From positions 141,502 through 205,501 of the forward strand of contig JNEN01001225.1 of assembly GCA_000697355.1 (NCBI GenBank): DNA of 64,000 nucleotides. Reading direction: 5' to 3'. The position numbers and the translations under genes were made by a program. Below, one piece after another: positions 1 through 10,415 of this stretch. A model generated the notes under the pieces. That model worked only from the letters and a program-made list of their open reading frames with translations. It was not told where the DNA came from and did not search any database. This stretch comes from Syncephalastrum monosporum B8922. Lineage: Eukaryota > Mucoromycota > Mucoromycetes > Mucorales > Syncephalastraceae. Position 1 is the stretch's first letter. Each line of letters opens with the position of its first letter.

Positions 1-2253
1 GGCGGGATCAACCGCCCAGGTTGCCGTCTAATGCGTACATGATGGATTGTTTCAGGTGGATGTTTAGTATCATTCCACGTCAGTGCGACTCATGCCTATG
101 TATGACAAACAATCCTATAACACATACACAGACATGGACATACACATACATACACGAGCATTCTCACACATTCTCACATATTCTCACACATACGTACCCG
201 GATCCGCTGCTGTTGTCGCTTTCATCCAAATTGAGGAGATGCTCCTCTATACATAATATGTATAAACTATAATCAGATATGATTTGTTTCCTGACAAAGC
301 AGCATGCTTGCATGGAGAACATGTACCGTCAGAACTCCGTGTTCCCAGTCTGGGCGTAAGTAAACGACCACTCAATGACGACCGTTCGGATGGTGCGCGC
401 TGCTGTTCTTGTCGCGCTACTTCTGCCTGTACTTCTTCGTGTCTTTTAGCCCAGATATTTGTACGGCGCGCTTCCCAAAGTGAAGTAGGAATATCGACTA
501 GAGATGCAATGTGAGCAACGCAACACGGAATAGTTTGCCATGCTTGTATACCAAAGACGCGGGGTACAAGTAGATTAGGAGGGTGAATCTGTCAGAGCAT
601 GAATGTTGAGTGCGCTTATCCTTTCTAACACATATTCCGAACCTTCTTTTTTCGACAACGGGGTCTTGCTACTGCCGATGCCACTGTTGCCGTTCCTGCC
701 GGGTACCGGACCAGATTATTATGATTGTGGTAAAACCTGTTGGGAAGCATGAGCCCATCGTCGTCGTCGGCTATTAGACCTCGTCGATAACGTGCTCCTT
801 GACGCCGGTGAGGCACCTCATGGTCGTTTTCCTGACCATTCTGCGTAGCCGTACTGCGCGTATCAGTTTCATCAGGTACAATTCCTGAGTAATCGATCGT
901 CTCTCGCGAGTGTGCGAGTGGCATAGGAAAGTCGACAATCCATGGAGGATTATTCGAGCCATCGCCATCATAAATGGGCCCGAAGTGCCCTGTATCCCCC
1001 TGTTAAAGCACAGACAATGCATGTTATGACAAATAAACACGTTGAAAAAAGGCGAGCCCTTGTAAGCAACTTGCCCTGGGTGCCATCTTGGATAACCTGC
1101 ATTTTTAGCCGACGCGCCTTGCGACCGTCTGCTGCCTGATGGCACTTGAGACAGCTGTGCGCTGTCATCGGTCCATGTCTCGCTCAATATATCCCGCGCG
1201 TGCTCCTCGGCTGCGGCTGCAAGTTCGTCTGGGCCGGGATAGAAATCTGACCAGTGATCGTCAAAACCAGTGTCCATCGGATCCATAAGCTGTGCATTCT
1301 CTGCTGCGACCGCTAAATCATTCTGATGATCCTGATATGCAGGAGCAACGTGATGTATATCTTCAGCAGGTGTATCCGAGTTGGTATTGACTGTCAGCAG
1401 TATGTCGGTGTCTGCGTCGTTTTCCAAATCCGCGACTTGCAGTGGTAGGTCTGCACCTGGTAATACCGCGCTGTCTCCATGATCTGCATCTTGCAGCGAA
1501 GCCAAAAGATTATCCGACACATCTTGCTCGACCTGCAGCAAATATGGCTGTGTTGTGAGACATGCTGTTTTTCCGAGAAGCATTTACCTCTACAAAGTGA
1601 GTCAGGCCATCCAGTATATCCGTAGCAGCTCGCCACTCTTGATTCAGGAAAAGGGATTCGTCCTGCGCATCGCTCAGTGTGATTTGGCGCCGACTGTCAA
1701 GAAAGAAATACTAGTTTAATGCGATCCATATGAAGATAAATATCTGCTCATGTACCTTGCTTTGGATCGAGGCATGTCAGTGTACCCCGGACCCAAGCCC
1801 ATGAGATCGCGCTCAAGGCGCGTGGACAGCTTCAAAACATCCCCTTTGATACCATCAGATACAAATATGAAATTGTCATAAAAATCAAGTATGCGTGATG
1901 TGCATACCGTAGACGAAGTTGGTTTGCCGCTGTAACAGAGAAGTTAAGCCCTGCAAGAGCCGCGCATCGACACACAGCGAGTTTACTCGGTGCTCTCCAG
2001 CGTTTACAATTTTTGTACTAAAAACCCGTGAGCAAGGCGATTCCGTAGTGTTCAGATACACACCATATGTCGGCGAGGTTCAAAGCAAGAATATCTTTTT
2101 TCGCCAGCTGCCTACAGCACAGCCCTGGCGATCTCAGCGTGGCTGCATACCTTTCTCAAGATGTCAATACAAGGTAGCTATATTCCTGAAGCACAACCGG
2201 TATGGTATATACCAAAGCGGATGGAAATCTCTGCGGATGGCGTCCAAGTCCAT
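1..2253 (-). CDS. Rec8/Rad21-like kleisin (cohesin subunit), 3' end off the window
   Basis: Probable meiotic-type cohesin kleisin, which would bridge the SMC heads. Exons, 5' to 3': 2253-2171, 2111-2064, 2017-1908, 1843-1756, 1693-1588, 1532-1097, 884-712, 588-552, 497-327, 246-198, and 27 to the edge; phases agree across these joins. The N-terminus has the kleisin pattern LAKKDILALNLADIC, followed by SLCVDARLLQGL and NFVYGDVLKLSTRLERDLM, matching the Rec8 helices that contact Smc3. A short RRQITLSDAQ stretch precedes a long acidic middle. Then RRGLIADDDDGLMLP resembles the 'lvDe' segment of Rad21/Rec8, and DIPTSLWEARRTNIW the segment before the C-terminal winged helix. That winged helix lies beyond the left edge. 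The usual MFYS start was not found, so the first exon is uncertain, as is the 884-712 to 588-552 junction, whose donor GTCCGG is poor. The family call rests on pattern likeness only. Confidence 0.5.
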
Positions 2254-2329
2254 GACCCGCAAGAGACAGGAAGAAAGGTAACTGACACACAGTAGACCAC
2301 ATAAAAGAATGAAATAAAGTATGCATGTT

Positions 2330-3718
2330 TCACTCGAACGTCATGAGATCATTGTTTAACTGGCTCAACAGCTCATCCCGCTTTCTCTCTAGCAACCGCA
2401 TCTGTCAAGAACACTGGTCATTAGAACGAGTACGGATATAACACGGCAGCATTACCTCTTGAGATAATGCTTTGGATTTAAGCTCGAGAAGCTGCGTCGC
2501 TGGACAGATGACGTTATCGACGAGATGGGTAATCGACTGGCCATAGACTCCTGCATTGTAGATATCTGTCATGACGTTTGCCAGCGGCTTCTGCTGTTCA
2601 TTCCTACGATAGCTGTTCATATTACAGTTTCAGAAACTCAAGAATACATACACTTCATCATGCTGTTCAGCATCTGTTTCTCTTTGAATGTGATAGTGTA
2701 TCCGCTTGGTCGCCGCCTCAAACTCGGATTTATGCTCTTCATACATGCGTAAGGGTAAGTCAAAGAAGGTTTCGCGCATCAACGCCTGCTCATGTTTCAG
2801 GGAAGGGAATGCGTTGTCGGGCACAATCTCGAGCGGGACATTGACATGAAGCGTCCTGTTCTGGGTGAGCAAAATATCTCCATGATAGAAAGCAGAGTGC
2901 ACTTACGTTCCATTGTGAAGAGTTTCTGACTGAAAGCAAGTTATCTGTACGCGCTGAGACTACGATGGAATGAGTACCAATTGTCGGTATACACAGTTGC
3001 CAGGTCTCTTACAGCGTCAGACTGACTGTCGAAGCAAGATATAATGATGCCAAAAAAGCGGGTATCAAGGTATTGTTGCGACAGCTGTGTATTTAAATCT
3101 AGAAGTATATAGATATTAGCAGAGATAAACGGAAACCAAAGTCAACTAACCGACGTGGGAAGGAAAGACCGTGATATGCGGATGACTATGATACTAAACA
3201 CAATAGTCAGTGCACAGATAATGGCACGGAATCAAGTTGCTATTACCCATCCCATAACTCGCACTGCTCGTCCTAATTTAGCGCTTGCTTCCTATCCATC
3301 CTAAGTGAGATAGAGACTGCAATTGCTTTGTTGAATTGTGTGTGTACCTCTGCCTGTAAAGCAGCCAAATGGAGTTGCTCAGGGGCAATCTCGACTCTGT
3401 CCTTGCGTTTATCAGAGCGTGTCAACAAGGACACAGAACGCACCCATGCAGTTGTTCTGGCCTTCATGAACGGATTATGGCTCGGCAGATCCTGTCTAGG
3501 TATGAGAGCACGAAAAGCCTAGTTAAAGGCGCTCACCTCCCAATCGCCAATGAGCATACCGATAATTTCTTCCTGATCGCCAAGATGGTGAGTGTGAGTG
3601 AGGAGTAGATGGGCGGACTAAGCTACAGCCAAAGGACCCAACCTACGTTTTCTGTGGAGAGCGCATGAGCGAGAAGGACGTGGTATACGCTCGCAGGAAT
3701 GACAGCTTTGTACAGCAT
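2330..3718 (-). CDS. BRCC3: BRCC36-type K63-linkage-specific deubiquitinase (JAMM/MPN+)
   Basis: Zinc metalloprotease that removes Lys63-linked ubiquitin; in animals it is the catalytic subunit of the BRISC and BRCA1-A complexes. Ten exons, 5' to 3': 3718-3647, 3572-3537, 3491-3348, 3291-3247, 3193-3151, 3098-3013, 2953-2907, 2855-2652, 2612-2456, 2401-2330; every phase agrees, giving 301 aa against about 316 in human. The start LAHALSTENEEIIGML carries the JAMM glutamate (about residue 26). RSDKRKDRVEIAPEQL is nearly identical to the animal protein. The metal motif HSHPHITVFPSHVD gives H101, H103 and D114, so the site is intact. The C-terminal half ends in a charged helix that would pair with an Abraxas-like partner. 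The stop lies only 76 bp upstream of the kleisin start. It sits in a fungal setting although yeasts lack the gene. Confidence 0.9.
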
Positions 3719-3913
3719 AATAAAGAAAATAACGCAGAATAGAGTCGGAAAGGCGGGCCGACAAAGGCGTCCCTGCTCGTTATGGAAATCGCAAAAGAAA
3801 CGCGGCCAATCAGAAGTGAGAGCAATAGTCTGCTCACAACGTACTGTATGTATGATGACGCTTAGACTGGATCTCGGGTATACCACTGCACAAGATAAGC
3901 TCCATATACGAGG

Positions 3914-3922
3914 CTATATAAG
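3914..3922 (+). promoter_or_regulatory. TATA-like element upstream of the small membrane-protein gene
   Basis: CTATATAAG lies about 97 bp before the ATG at 4019. Position and sequence suit a TATA box; no other support. Confidence 0.35.
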
Positions 3923-4018
3923 CTGCTCACAATTTACAGTCATTCTGCTATTATCGTGCTATATAGAAATCCGTTATAGGGGTCCAATATTATGTCGCAT
4001 TTTTAGCGTGCCGCCCTC

Positions 4019-4296
4019 ATGCCGGACTTAAGGGAAAAGATTCAGGCAGTAGGTGTACTGGCATTCAGATTCAATTTATTGCTATTGTAGTGGTCAACCC
4101 GAGAACCGCCACCCAAACATTCGATCGTTTAAACAAAGCACCTCCTCGGCGTATGTTCGATCTGAACATTTCCAAGGATACAAACAACGTGCTCTGGGTG
4201 ACTGCTTCTCTCATCGGCATCCTGGCGTATCTTCCGCCTTACTTCTTCCTGCCATGTTCGTTTTGTCTGCATAAAACAAGCGCTCGTAATAGTTAA
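4019..4296 (+). CDS. Small single-pass membrane protein, unknown
   Basis: Two exons, 4019-4052 and 4091-4296, joined in phase across a 38-nt intron (GTGTAC...TTGTAG), give 79 aa. The first 50 residues are polar and basic (NPRTATQTFDRLNKAPPRRM), followed by one hydrophobic segment (VLWVTASLIGILAYLPPYFF) and a short tail. The layout resembles small mitochondrial inner-membrane subunits or small ER proteins, but I do not recognise the family. It lies between BRCC36 (head to head, 300 bp) and the transporter. The antisense frame 4129-4494 is open as well, so the gene needs transcript support. Confidence 0.4.
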
Positions 4297-5232
4297 CGCT
4301 GCTCTACCTAACTTATGCAACCCAGCTTGAAGTGACGAGTATGGATGGCTCTGCCATAATAGCAACCTTGTCTGCGGCCAAACTCTTATGTCAGATACGG
4401 TCTGGAGAAGGATATATAGAGATCGTTCTCTGATACTTATCGGTCGCATCTCAACAGCCAAATCGGCGACTCCATTAGTCGTCTCAATGTTCATATACTC
4501 TTTACTACCATCGTCGCTTAAAGTTCTATGTATATATGAACTCTTGCACGCTCATGCACGATGCTGATTGTATTTGGCATTGTGTAAGTCTGCGCAGGCT
4601 ACCAGATTTTGTCCATATTTAAATGACAGTGGTATCGTTGTGAAAATAGTTGCGCTAATTACAGCACGCATAACTGGCATAGAAGTTCTCAGCAGGTGCT
4701 TTACCTTTGGTCTACCCATCGCACATGCTGTTGCGAAATCTTTATTTGGCCCACATCATTACTTCTACTACACTGAACCTTAGCGGATGTAAAATATTTC
4801 AAAAGTATAATGAAATAACATTCAAGGGAGGATTCTTCCTCCGAGTATGGGCGTTAATTTCTCAACCGTCCATAAACACTTACGTATATTTGTATGTATC
4901 AGGAGGGCCTTAGTGGCTGACATGCATGCAGCCCCTGGAGCCTCCAGCGGTGGCCTACAAATTCATCGTATGAACTAATTTGTGACGCACTGTCACAGGG
5001 AGCTTTTTGCTGTAATCGTGTATATGTATGTACATGTGCATAACCGATTCATCGCCGTTTACCATTCACTCTCCTATGTGTCTGCTCCTGTGGAAAGCAA
5101 AAACTTTATACTTTAAGATGATCCCTTCAACACCCTTTTCTACCTTCTCATCCCCACCGTTTTCCTGTCCACGTATACACGTACGGGTTCTTTTTCTCAT
5201 GTGATACGAACGTCTCATAACTTATCTACAGG
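4297..5232. other. Intergenic, no gene seen
   Basis: AT-rich stretch. Short open frames at 4568-4913 show no recognisable protein. The last 150 bp is pyrimidine-rich leader for the transporter gene. Confidence 0.5.
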
Positions 5233-7160
5233 ATGGGAGGTCACGAGAGTAATATGCTACCCGAAGCCCCGTCAGTAGAGCACACTGAGGACTCGATCAC
5301 CCGGTCAAACAGCACATATCAAAATGATGGCTGTCTTTCTGAGTACCCCGATATCGAAGGTTCCGATGATGTTTATGGGAATGTAGATGGCGGCTATGGA
5401 TGGATCATAGCTATTTCTCTTTGTCTCATTGACATTCCTTGTATCACGATGGTTGAATGCTGGTACGTGCCCTCTGGGAAGCAGACTATAATCTTACATA
5501 ATGCTCAACTCTTGACACGTTCATTTAATGGCATCAATTAATCTCCAGGGGTGAATATGATCTATCAGTCATGTAGTATCTTTACTCACGATTAGTCATT
5601 CTTTAGGTGTTATGCAAGATCATTACGAGCAGTCTCTATACCCCGGAAAGACGGTGGAGCTTTCTCTGGTAGCAACAATTATGAACGTTGTGACAAACTT
5701 GCTGGGACCGTTGGCCCAAGTGTTACTCGCTTTCACAAACACCCGCATCTCAATGCTAATAGGCGCATTATTCTGTACGACTGGTCTGGTCCTGGCAGGA
5801 TCGTGCAAGGAGGTACAGCTCCAGCTTTATAAAAAAAAAGAACTTCGCAAACCTGTTTTTTTGCAGATATGGCAGCTTTACATCACACTGGGCGTACTGT
5901 ACGGGACCGGATCATCAATTATATTTTATGTACGGTAGGACCTATATGAGTACATCACATGCTCTATATGATCGTGATTGTATTCATACATGTGTACAAC
6001 GAAATACACTCAAATATTCTGACAAATGTTGATTGCTTCAGAATGGCCTAGCGGTGATTCCTCTATGGTTCAACAAACGACGCGGTCTCGCACTTGCAAT
6101 TGCTTCTTCCGGAGCTCCTATTGGAGGGTTTGTTCTACCGCTTGTTATGAATGCTATAATTAGTCGCTATGGTATCAACTGGTAAGTCATCTCACCTACT
6201 GGCAAGCGATAATCATTAACGGCGTGCATATATGACTATATGACATGATGTAGGTGCTGCAGAGTACTTGCTCTTATTGCACTTGCATGCGGTGTGACAG
6301 CGGCGTGTCTGATTAGGAATCGTCCTGTGACCAAGACAAAGATGCCTTCTTTCAAGGCTTTCTTCCAACTAGATCTTCTCTGGTGTCTACCATTCATTTT
6401 ATGGTGTGCAGCATATTTGTTTATACAATGCAGCTATTTTGTTCCTTTTGTCTATCTTCCTTGTACGTCAAACAATTGGCTGAGGTGTGCAAGAGATGAT
6501 AAATATTTACCATATCCTGTAGCAAATGCGACATACCTTGGCATTGATTCAACTCGTGGATCTGCATTGCTTTCCCTCTTTTCTGGCACAAATTTAGTTG
6601 GACGCTATCTCGCAGGGTGAGTTATTGTTAAACGTATGACGTGCTGTGGCGTTCTGTAAACTCACCGGCAGAAAAAAAAATTCAAAGATTTTTGGCCGAC
6701 ACCATAGGACATGTGAACACATTGATCATCTATACCATATTCACGAGCCTTGGATGCTTCTTCATTTGGATATTCGCAACTGATTTTGGTACTCTAGCAG
6801 CAGCAGCCGCTGTCTGTGGATTTTTTGCCGGGACATTTTTAACCCTTAGTACGTAAAATCGGTGGTTTAAGCTGCGTGGAGGAACTGCTATTTTCCCTGA
6901 TTCCATTAACGATTCAATTAGCTTCCTCTATCACCGCCATTGTCACGACATTGGAGAAATTGGAGGGTGGTATCTCATTGTTTATGTTGTTGACGACGGC
7001 ATCGATGTTCGGACCCAGCTTCGCGGGCGCCATAGAACAACGTGTATCATCAAATTTCTTTAGCTACAAGATATTTACGGGAACCGGATACCTAGTGGGA
7101 GCTTTAATACTAATACTTATGAAGCTGTCTTTAATTTGCAGCCTGAGAAAAAGAATTTAA
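5233..7160 (+). CDS. Monocarboxylate-transporter-like permease (MFS, SLC16/MCH type)
   Basis: Proton-coupled or facilitative transporter of the plasma membrane or an organelle; substrate unknown. Nine exons: 5233-5440, 5549-5572, 5607-5812, 5867-5929, 6042-6181, 6254-6462, 6523-6616, 6688-6848, 6922-7160, giving 447 aa with all phases consistent. A polar 50-residue N-terminus precedes the family signature NVDGGYGWIIA at the start of TM1. Further family marks are IWQLYITLGVLYGTGSS, WFNKRRGLALAIASSGAPIGG after TM4, NLVGRYLAGFLADTIG at the second MFS repeat, and FGPSFAGAI near the end. Some introns are very short (34 nt after 5572). Exon choices after 5440 and 6848 were decided by family alignment from memory, so small boundary errors are possible. 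Confidence 0.82.
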
Positions 7161-8220
7161 CGATATATACACAGTATTCGCCCAATAACATCATGCTTCA
7201 ACAAGTTGTTGACTCGTTCGCATGATCGTATGTAATATAATCACATTTATAAGTCGTCAATTACCATTCTGATGAGTTGATCACGTCTTTCTCCGCTGTA
7301 TATGTTTAAGCAATCGCGCTGGTACTGCAAATGTTTGAAGATGTCAATATTTGTTTGCGACCAAAATTTCCATGAATCTGTAGAGGAAATGTAGTCTTAA
7401 AGTCCTTGTACTTTCTCTGGAGCTGAGAAACCGTACGTGTATGAATTAACAACAATTAATAAGCTCAGTAAATCTGCAGCTATGTGCAAATAGGAAGTCT
7501 GAAGCTATAAGAGCTATTATCACCTTCAAGCGAAGACGTGTTGTCTATAATCTCATCAGCACGGATATACATAATGAGAAGGAAGTTTACTCCTGAATAT
7601 AGTGTGCACCCTCACATAGGAGCGATGCTAGCAAAAAGTGTATAGGCTTAATGTCGGAAGGGTATCATCTATACATACCGACTTATGAGGACAAAACCAC
7701 GGCAATGCAAACCTAAACTATGCTGACATGCGCGTGGAAGAACCGTTAGATGATCCACTGCATGCATATGTGATCCGGTTTATTATAACTAGTGCTATCA
7801 TCAGTCAGTCCGTTAGGATATAGTAAACTGAGGAACTCAATCACCTACCCATCCCTCCCTTTACCTGATCGCTATTAGTTTGTATTATTATCAAACGCCA
7901 ATGGAATCCGAGGAAGATTGATCACAGCATTTGTTCTCACTTCTAGTTGCCCGTAGGAGTAACTTTATTGTCCCAGCGTAGCGTCAGGGCAGTAAAAGTG
8001 AGCGCATATGCAGCTTCACTATAAGTATTGAGCTATATGTAGGACATCCATCACAGATGTCGCCTATCTGACGGAATGGGACAGAACACCTTCAATATCA
8101 CCTTTCTTCTATCACACACATAAAATCTGTCAGCTATACATTGATTCAATAAAGAGATGAGAGCGTTCATAGTGACATAAGGTCATAACAAGGCGCAGAA
8201 ATATACGTTTCCAACTTACC
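7161..8220. other. Gene-poor AT-rich stretch
   Basis: Downstream of the transporter. Stop codons are frequent in all frames and I see no conserved motif or RNA gene. Confidence 0.5.
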
Positions 8221-8224
8221 TTGG

Positions 8225-9060
8225 GTGGAATCATCTCATAACTCATACCCGACAAAGGTTGCAAGCTTGCATAAACCTGGGGAGGGGAATAAATCATTAA
8301 AAAGAAAATGTTTGGCTTACATGTATACGTCCAACGGATTTTCATATCCAGATGATTCTGAGCTCCTTCTTGTTGGGTGGCATAAACGCTTGGTGCATAT
8401 GCGAACGGGGAGAGCCAAGGAACGGATGTTGCGAGACGCATTGATATCTGTCGACCGTAGTTTATTGCAGGCATTACAGCAGAGGGCAGTATGCAATTTC
8501 TATGTCGCGATAGCCTTTGTCGAGCTAAAGGCCCTCCAGAGCGACCTTCCGCAGCAGGAGGAGCACACCTGGGACCTCAGGCCTCGTGGAGCTCTACAAT
8601 GACGAGGGCGTATTCACGTTTGCACCTGGCGTATAGCCTTGTTTTGGAATATGTACTACAATCAAAGCTTCCGTAGCTAATACAGAGCAAAAGGTACCTC
8701 GTGCAACTGCAAATGGGGAGCGAGAACCACTCGTTGGCGGACTTGCGGTCTGTATAGAAGTGAAATGTGTGATCTGTATTATATCCTGCTCCCTACTTTA
8801 CATGCCTTCGGGAGACTTACGGTCCTGATCCTGCTTCCGTAGACGCGATTTGGGTCACCACTTTTGCAGGCAAACGATTCAGCTTGTCTTTGGAGTCGCA
8901 AATAGATATCGTGGCTCTGGCCGTGATTGGGATGGGGTCCATACTTTTTGCCACGAAGACCTTGATCATTTCGTGGTCACCCTTTTGACAACCATCGCAC
9001 GGGTTTCTTCAACTATTAAACTACCGTAAAATGCCACTTCGGTCTGGTCCGACCCGGATT
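8225..9060 (-). other. Unresolved coding-like segments, possible minus-strand gene or relic
   Basis: Several minus-strand stretches look protein-like and have splice-like borders. Around 9060-8940 the frame reads GESGSDQTEVAFYGSLIVEE. Around 8990-8835 one frame reads KVFVAKSMDPIPITARATI, ending at a GTAAGT donor, while another frame of the same DNA also stays open. A 50-nt segment at 8752-8702 is flanked by CAG and GTACC. At 8450-8225 SVPWLSPFAYAPSVYATQ is followed by a donor/acceptor pair. I could not join them in one phase. Either the exon borders are wrong or the gene has decayed. I recognise no family. Confidence 0.22.
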
Positions 9061-9267
9061 CCCCGTAAGGAAGCTGTTTGCTCCATCATTACTACAGCAT
9101 GCAAGTGGCAGCTAGATTAGTGGGATTACGGTAAGCATTCTTATTCCTTTTTTGGTATCGGGCGCTGGACTGGTACAGGGGCAATTTACATCTGACTGCC
9201 GCAGGAATTTTTGAATTAGAAGACGTGGGAAGCGTGTGTAGCCTTATATGTGCATTTGTCTCGCATG

Positions 9268-9278
9268 TCTATAAAAGC
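9268..9278 (+). promoter_or_regulatory. TATA box of the amidohydrolase gene
   Basis: TCTATAAAAGC lies about 45 bp upstream of the ATG at 9317, a good match to a fungal TATA box. Confidence 0.5.
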
Positions 9279-9316
9279 TGCTCTTCATTGTTTGGCTCAA
9301 CTTGTATCCCTTCATC

Positions 9317-10306
9317 ATGGCGAAACGACCCTTTATTGACTCACACATTCATGTTGTCACCAAGAGCTATGCGGAGGCGATCGAAGCAGCCGGTGGCGAC
9401 CCGTCTGGCTACCCGGTGCCGACATGGACTGAGGCGTCGTGCCTCCAGATGATGGACCAACTCCGCGTCGAGCGTGCCATATTGTCCGTGACCTCGCCAG
9501 GCCCTTCGATTGCTGGCAACGGCGTCAAGGGTCGCGCTCTCGCACGAGCACTGAATGAAGAGATTGAGCAGATAGTCGCGAGGAATCCGCAACGTATGTC
9601 GTTTTTTGCTTCGACGCCGGATTGGACGGATGTGGACGGCACGCTCGCCGAACTCGACACTATTTTTACGCAGAGCAAGGCAGTGGGTGTGGTGGTCATG
9701 ACGACATATGGAGACCGTCTGCTGGGAGATCCCATGTTTGAGGCCATCTGGGAGAAGCTCAACCACTACAAGGCCGTCGTGTTTGTTCACCCAACGTCGG
9801 TCAATATCAAGCCGACCTTCATTGCTGGATTCCTGCCCCAGCCAACAATGGACTATCCTTACAGCACAACCCGAACAGCGGTGGATCTTTTGATGACGGG
9901 CAGGTTTGCAGCATGCCCAGACGTCGACATAATTCTCTCCCATGCGGGCGGTGTATTGCCTTATCTGGCACCCCGGTTACTGGAGGCCATCAAGTCCCGT
10001 AGTGCGGACAGCGCGCAGATCCTGGAGGCCAACATGAATCGATTCTACATGGATACGGCCCTGTCAGGCGCACCGTCTCAACTGGAGTCTGTCATTGCCT
10101 TCGGTGCAGCCGATCGCCTCTTGTTTGGGTCTGACTTTCCATACGCTCCTATGCCCATGACGATCAGCTTTGCCAGACAGCTGGACGAATTCATCGCCAG
10201 CAACCCCAAAGGGCAGCAGATTAGTGCAGCCAAGCTAACACGCAGCGCCATTCAGCTTTTTCAGAAACACGGCATAAATATATTTAATAAGATGGCTTCC
10301 CTGTAG
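9317..10306 (+). CDS. Amidohydrolase-2 family metal-dependent hydrolase/decarboxylase
   Basis: Intronless, 329 aa, starting at the ATG in the context CATCATGGCG. The fold is the TIM-barrel amidohydrolase-related family that includes ACMSD and 6-methylsalicylate decarboxylase. Metal-binding HxH is in IDSHIHV near the N-terminus. FVHPTSVN supplies the central histidine strand, ILSHAGGVLPYLAPR the next, and LLFGSDFPYAP the catalytic aspartate. This order fits fungal small-aromatic decarboxylases and related hydrolases; the substrate cannot be read from sequence. GC content and codon choice are more regular than in the flanking AT-rich DNA. Being single-exon among intron-rich neighbours is mildly unusual and could reflect intron loss or acquisition by transfer. 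Confidence 0.85.
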   Translation: MAKRPFIDSHIHVVTKSYAEAIEAAGGDPSGYPVPTWTEASCLQMMDQLRVERAILSVTSPGPSIAGNGVKGRALARALNEEIEQIVARNPQRMSFFASTPDWTDVDGTLAELDTIFTQSKAVGVVVMTTYGDRLLGDPMFEAIWEKLNHYKAVVFVHPTSVNIKPTFIAGFLPQPTMDYPYSTTRTAVDLLMTGRFAACPDVDIILSHAGGVLPYLAPRLLEAIKSRSADSAQILEANMNRFYMDTALSGAPSQLESVIAFGAADRLLFGSDFPYAPMPMTISFARQLDEFIASNPKGQQISAAKLTRSAIQLFQKHGINIFNKMASL

Positions 10307-10415
10307 AAGCTGAATAAATATAATACAGTGGAGAGCGCGCACTGACATCAAAAACTCAGCCTTCGAGAGTGTTCTTCTACTGCTTTGCTCTTCCTTTTGA
10401 CACGTAGACTGCTGC

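Noticed and set aside
120..190. CACATAC-rich repeat at the left edge as a telomere-like or regulatory array
   Set aside because: It is irregular, lies within a kleisin intron, and does not match TTAGGG-type telomeric units.
625..924. Open minus-strand frame read as a stand-alone small protein
   Set aside because: It fits better as exon 884-712 of the kleisin gene; the first 40 bases before the CAG at 885-887 behave as intron, and the C-terminal basic part reads through the next donor.
2578..2844. Overlapping plus-strand frames across 2525-2844
   Set aside because: They are antisense shadows of BRCC36 exons, whose protein sequence is strongly conserved.
4129..4494. 121-codon minus-strand open frame
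   Set aside because: It overlaps the better supported two-exon plus-strand gene and has no recognisable motif.
6641..6856. A frameshift in the transporter near 6849-6922
   Set aside because: The apparent stop after 6848 disappears when a 73-nt intron (GTACGT to AATTAG) is removed; the join restores the conserved SSITA...EKLEGG segment.
9341..9943. 200-codon minus-strand frame inside the amidohydrolase
   Set aside because: Shadow frame: the plus strand carries all the metal-binding motifs of the family.
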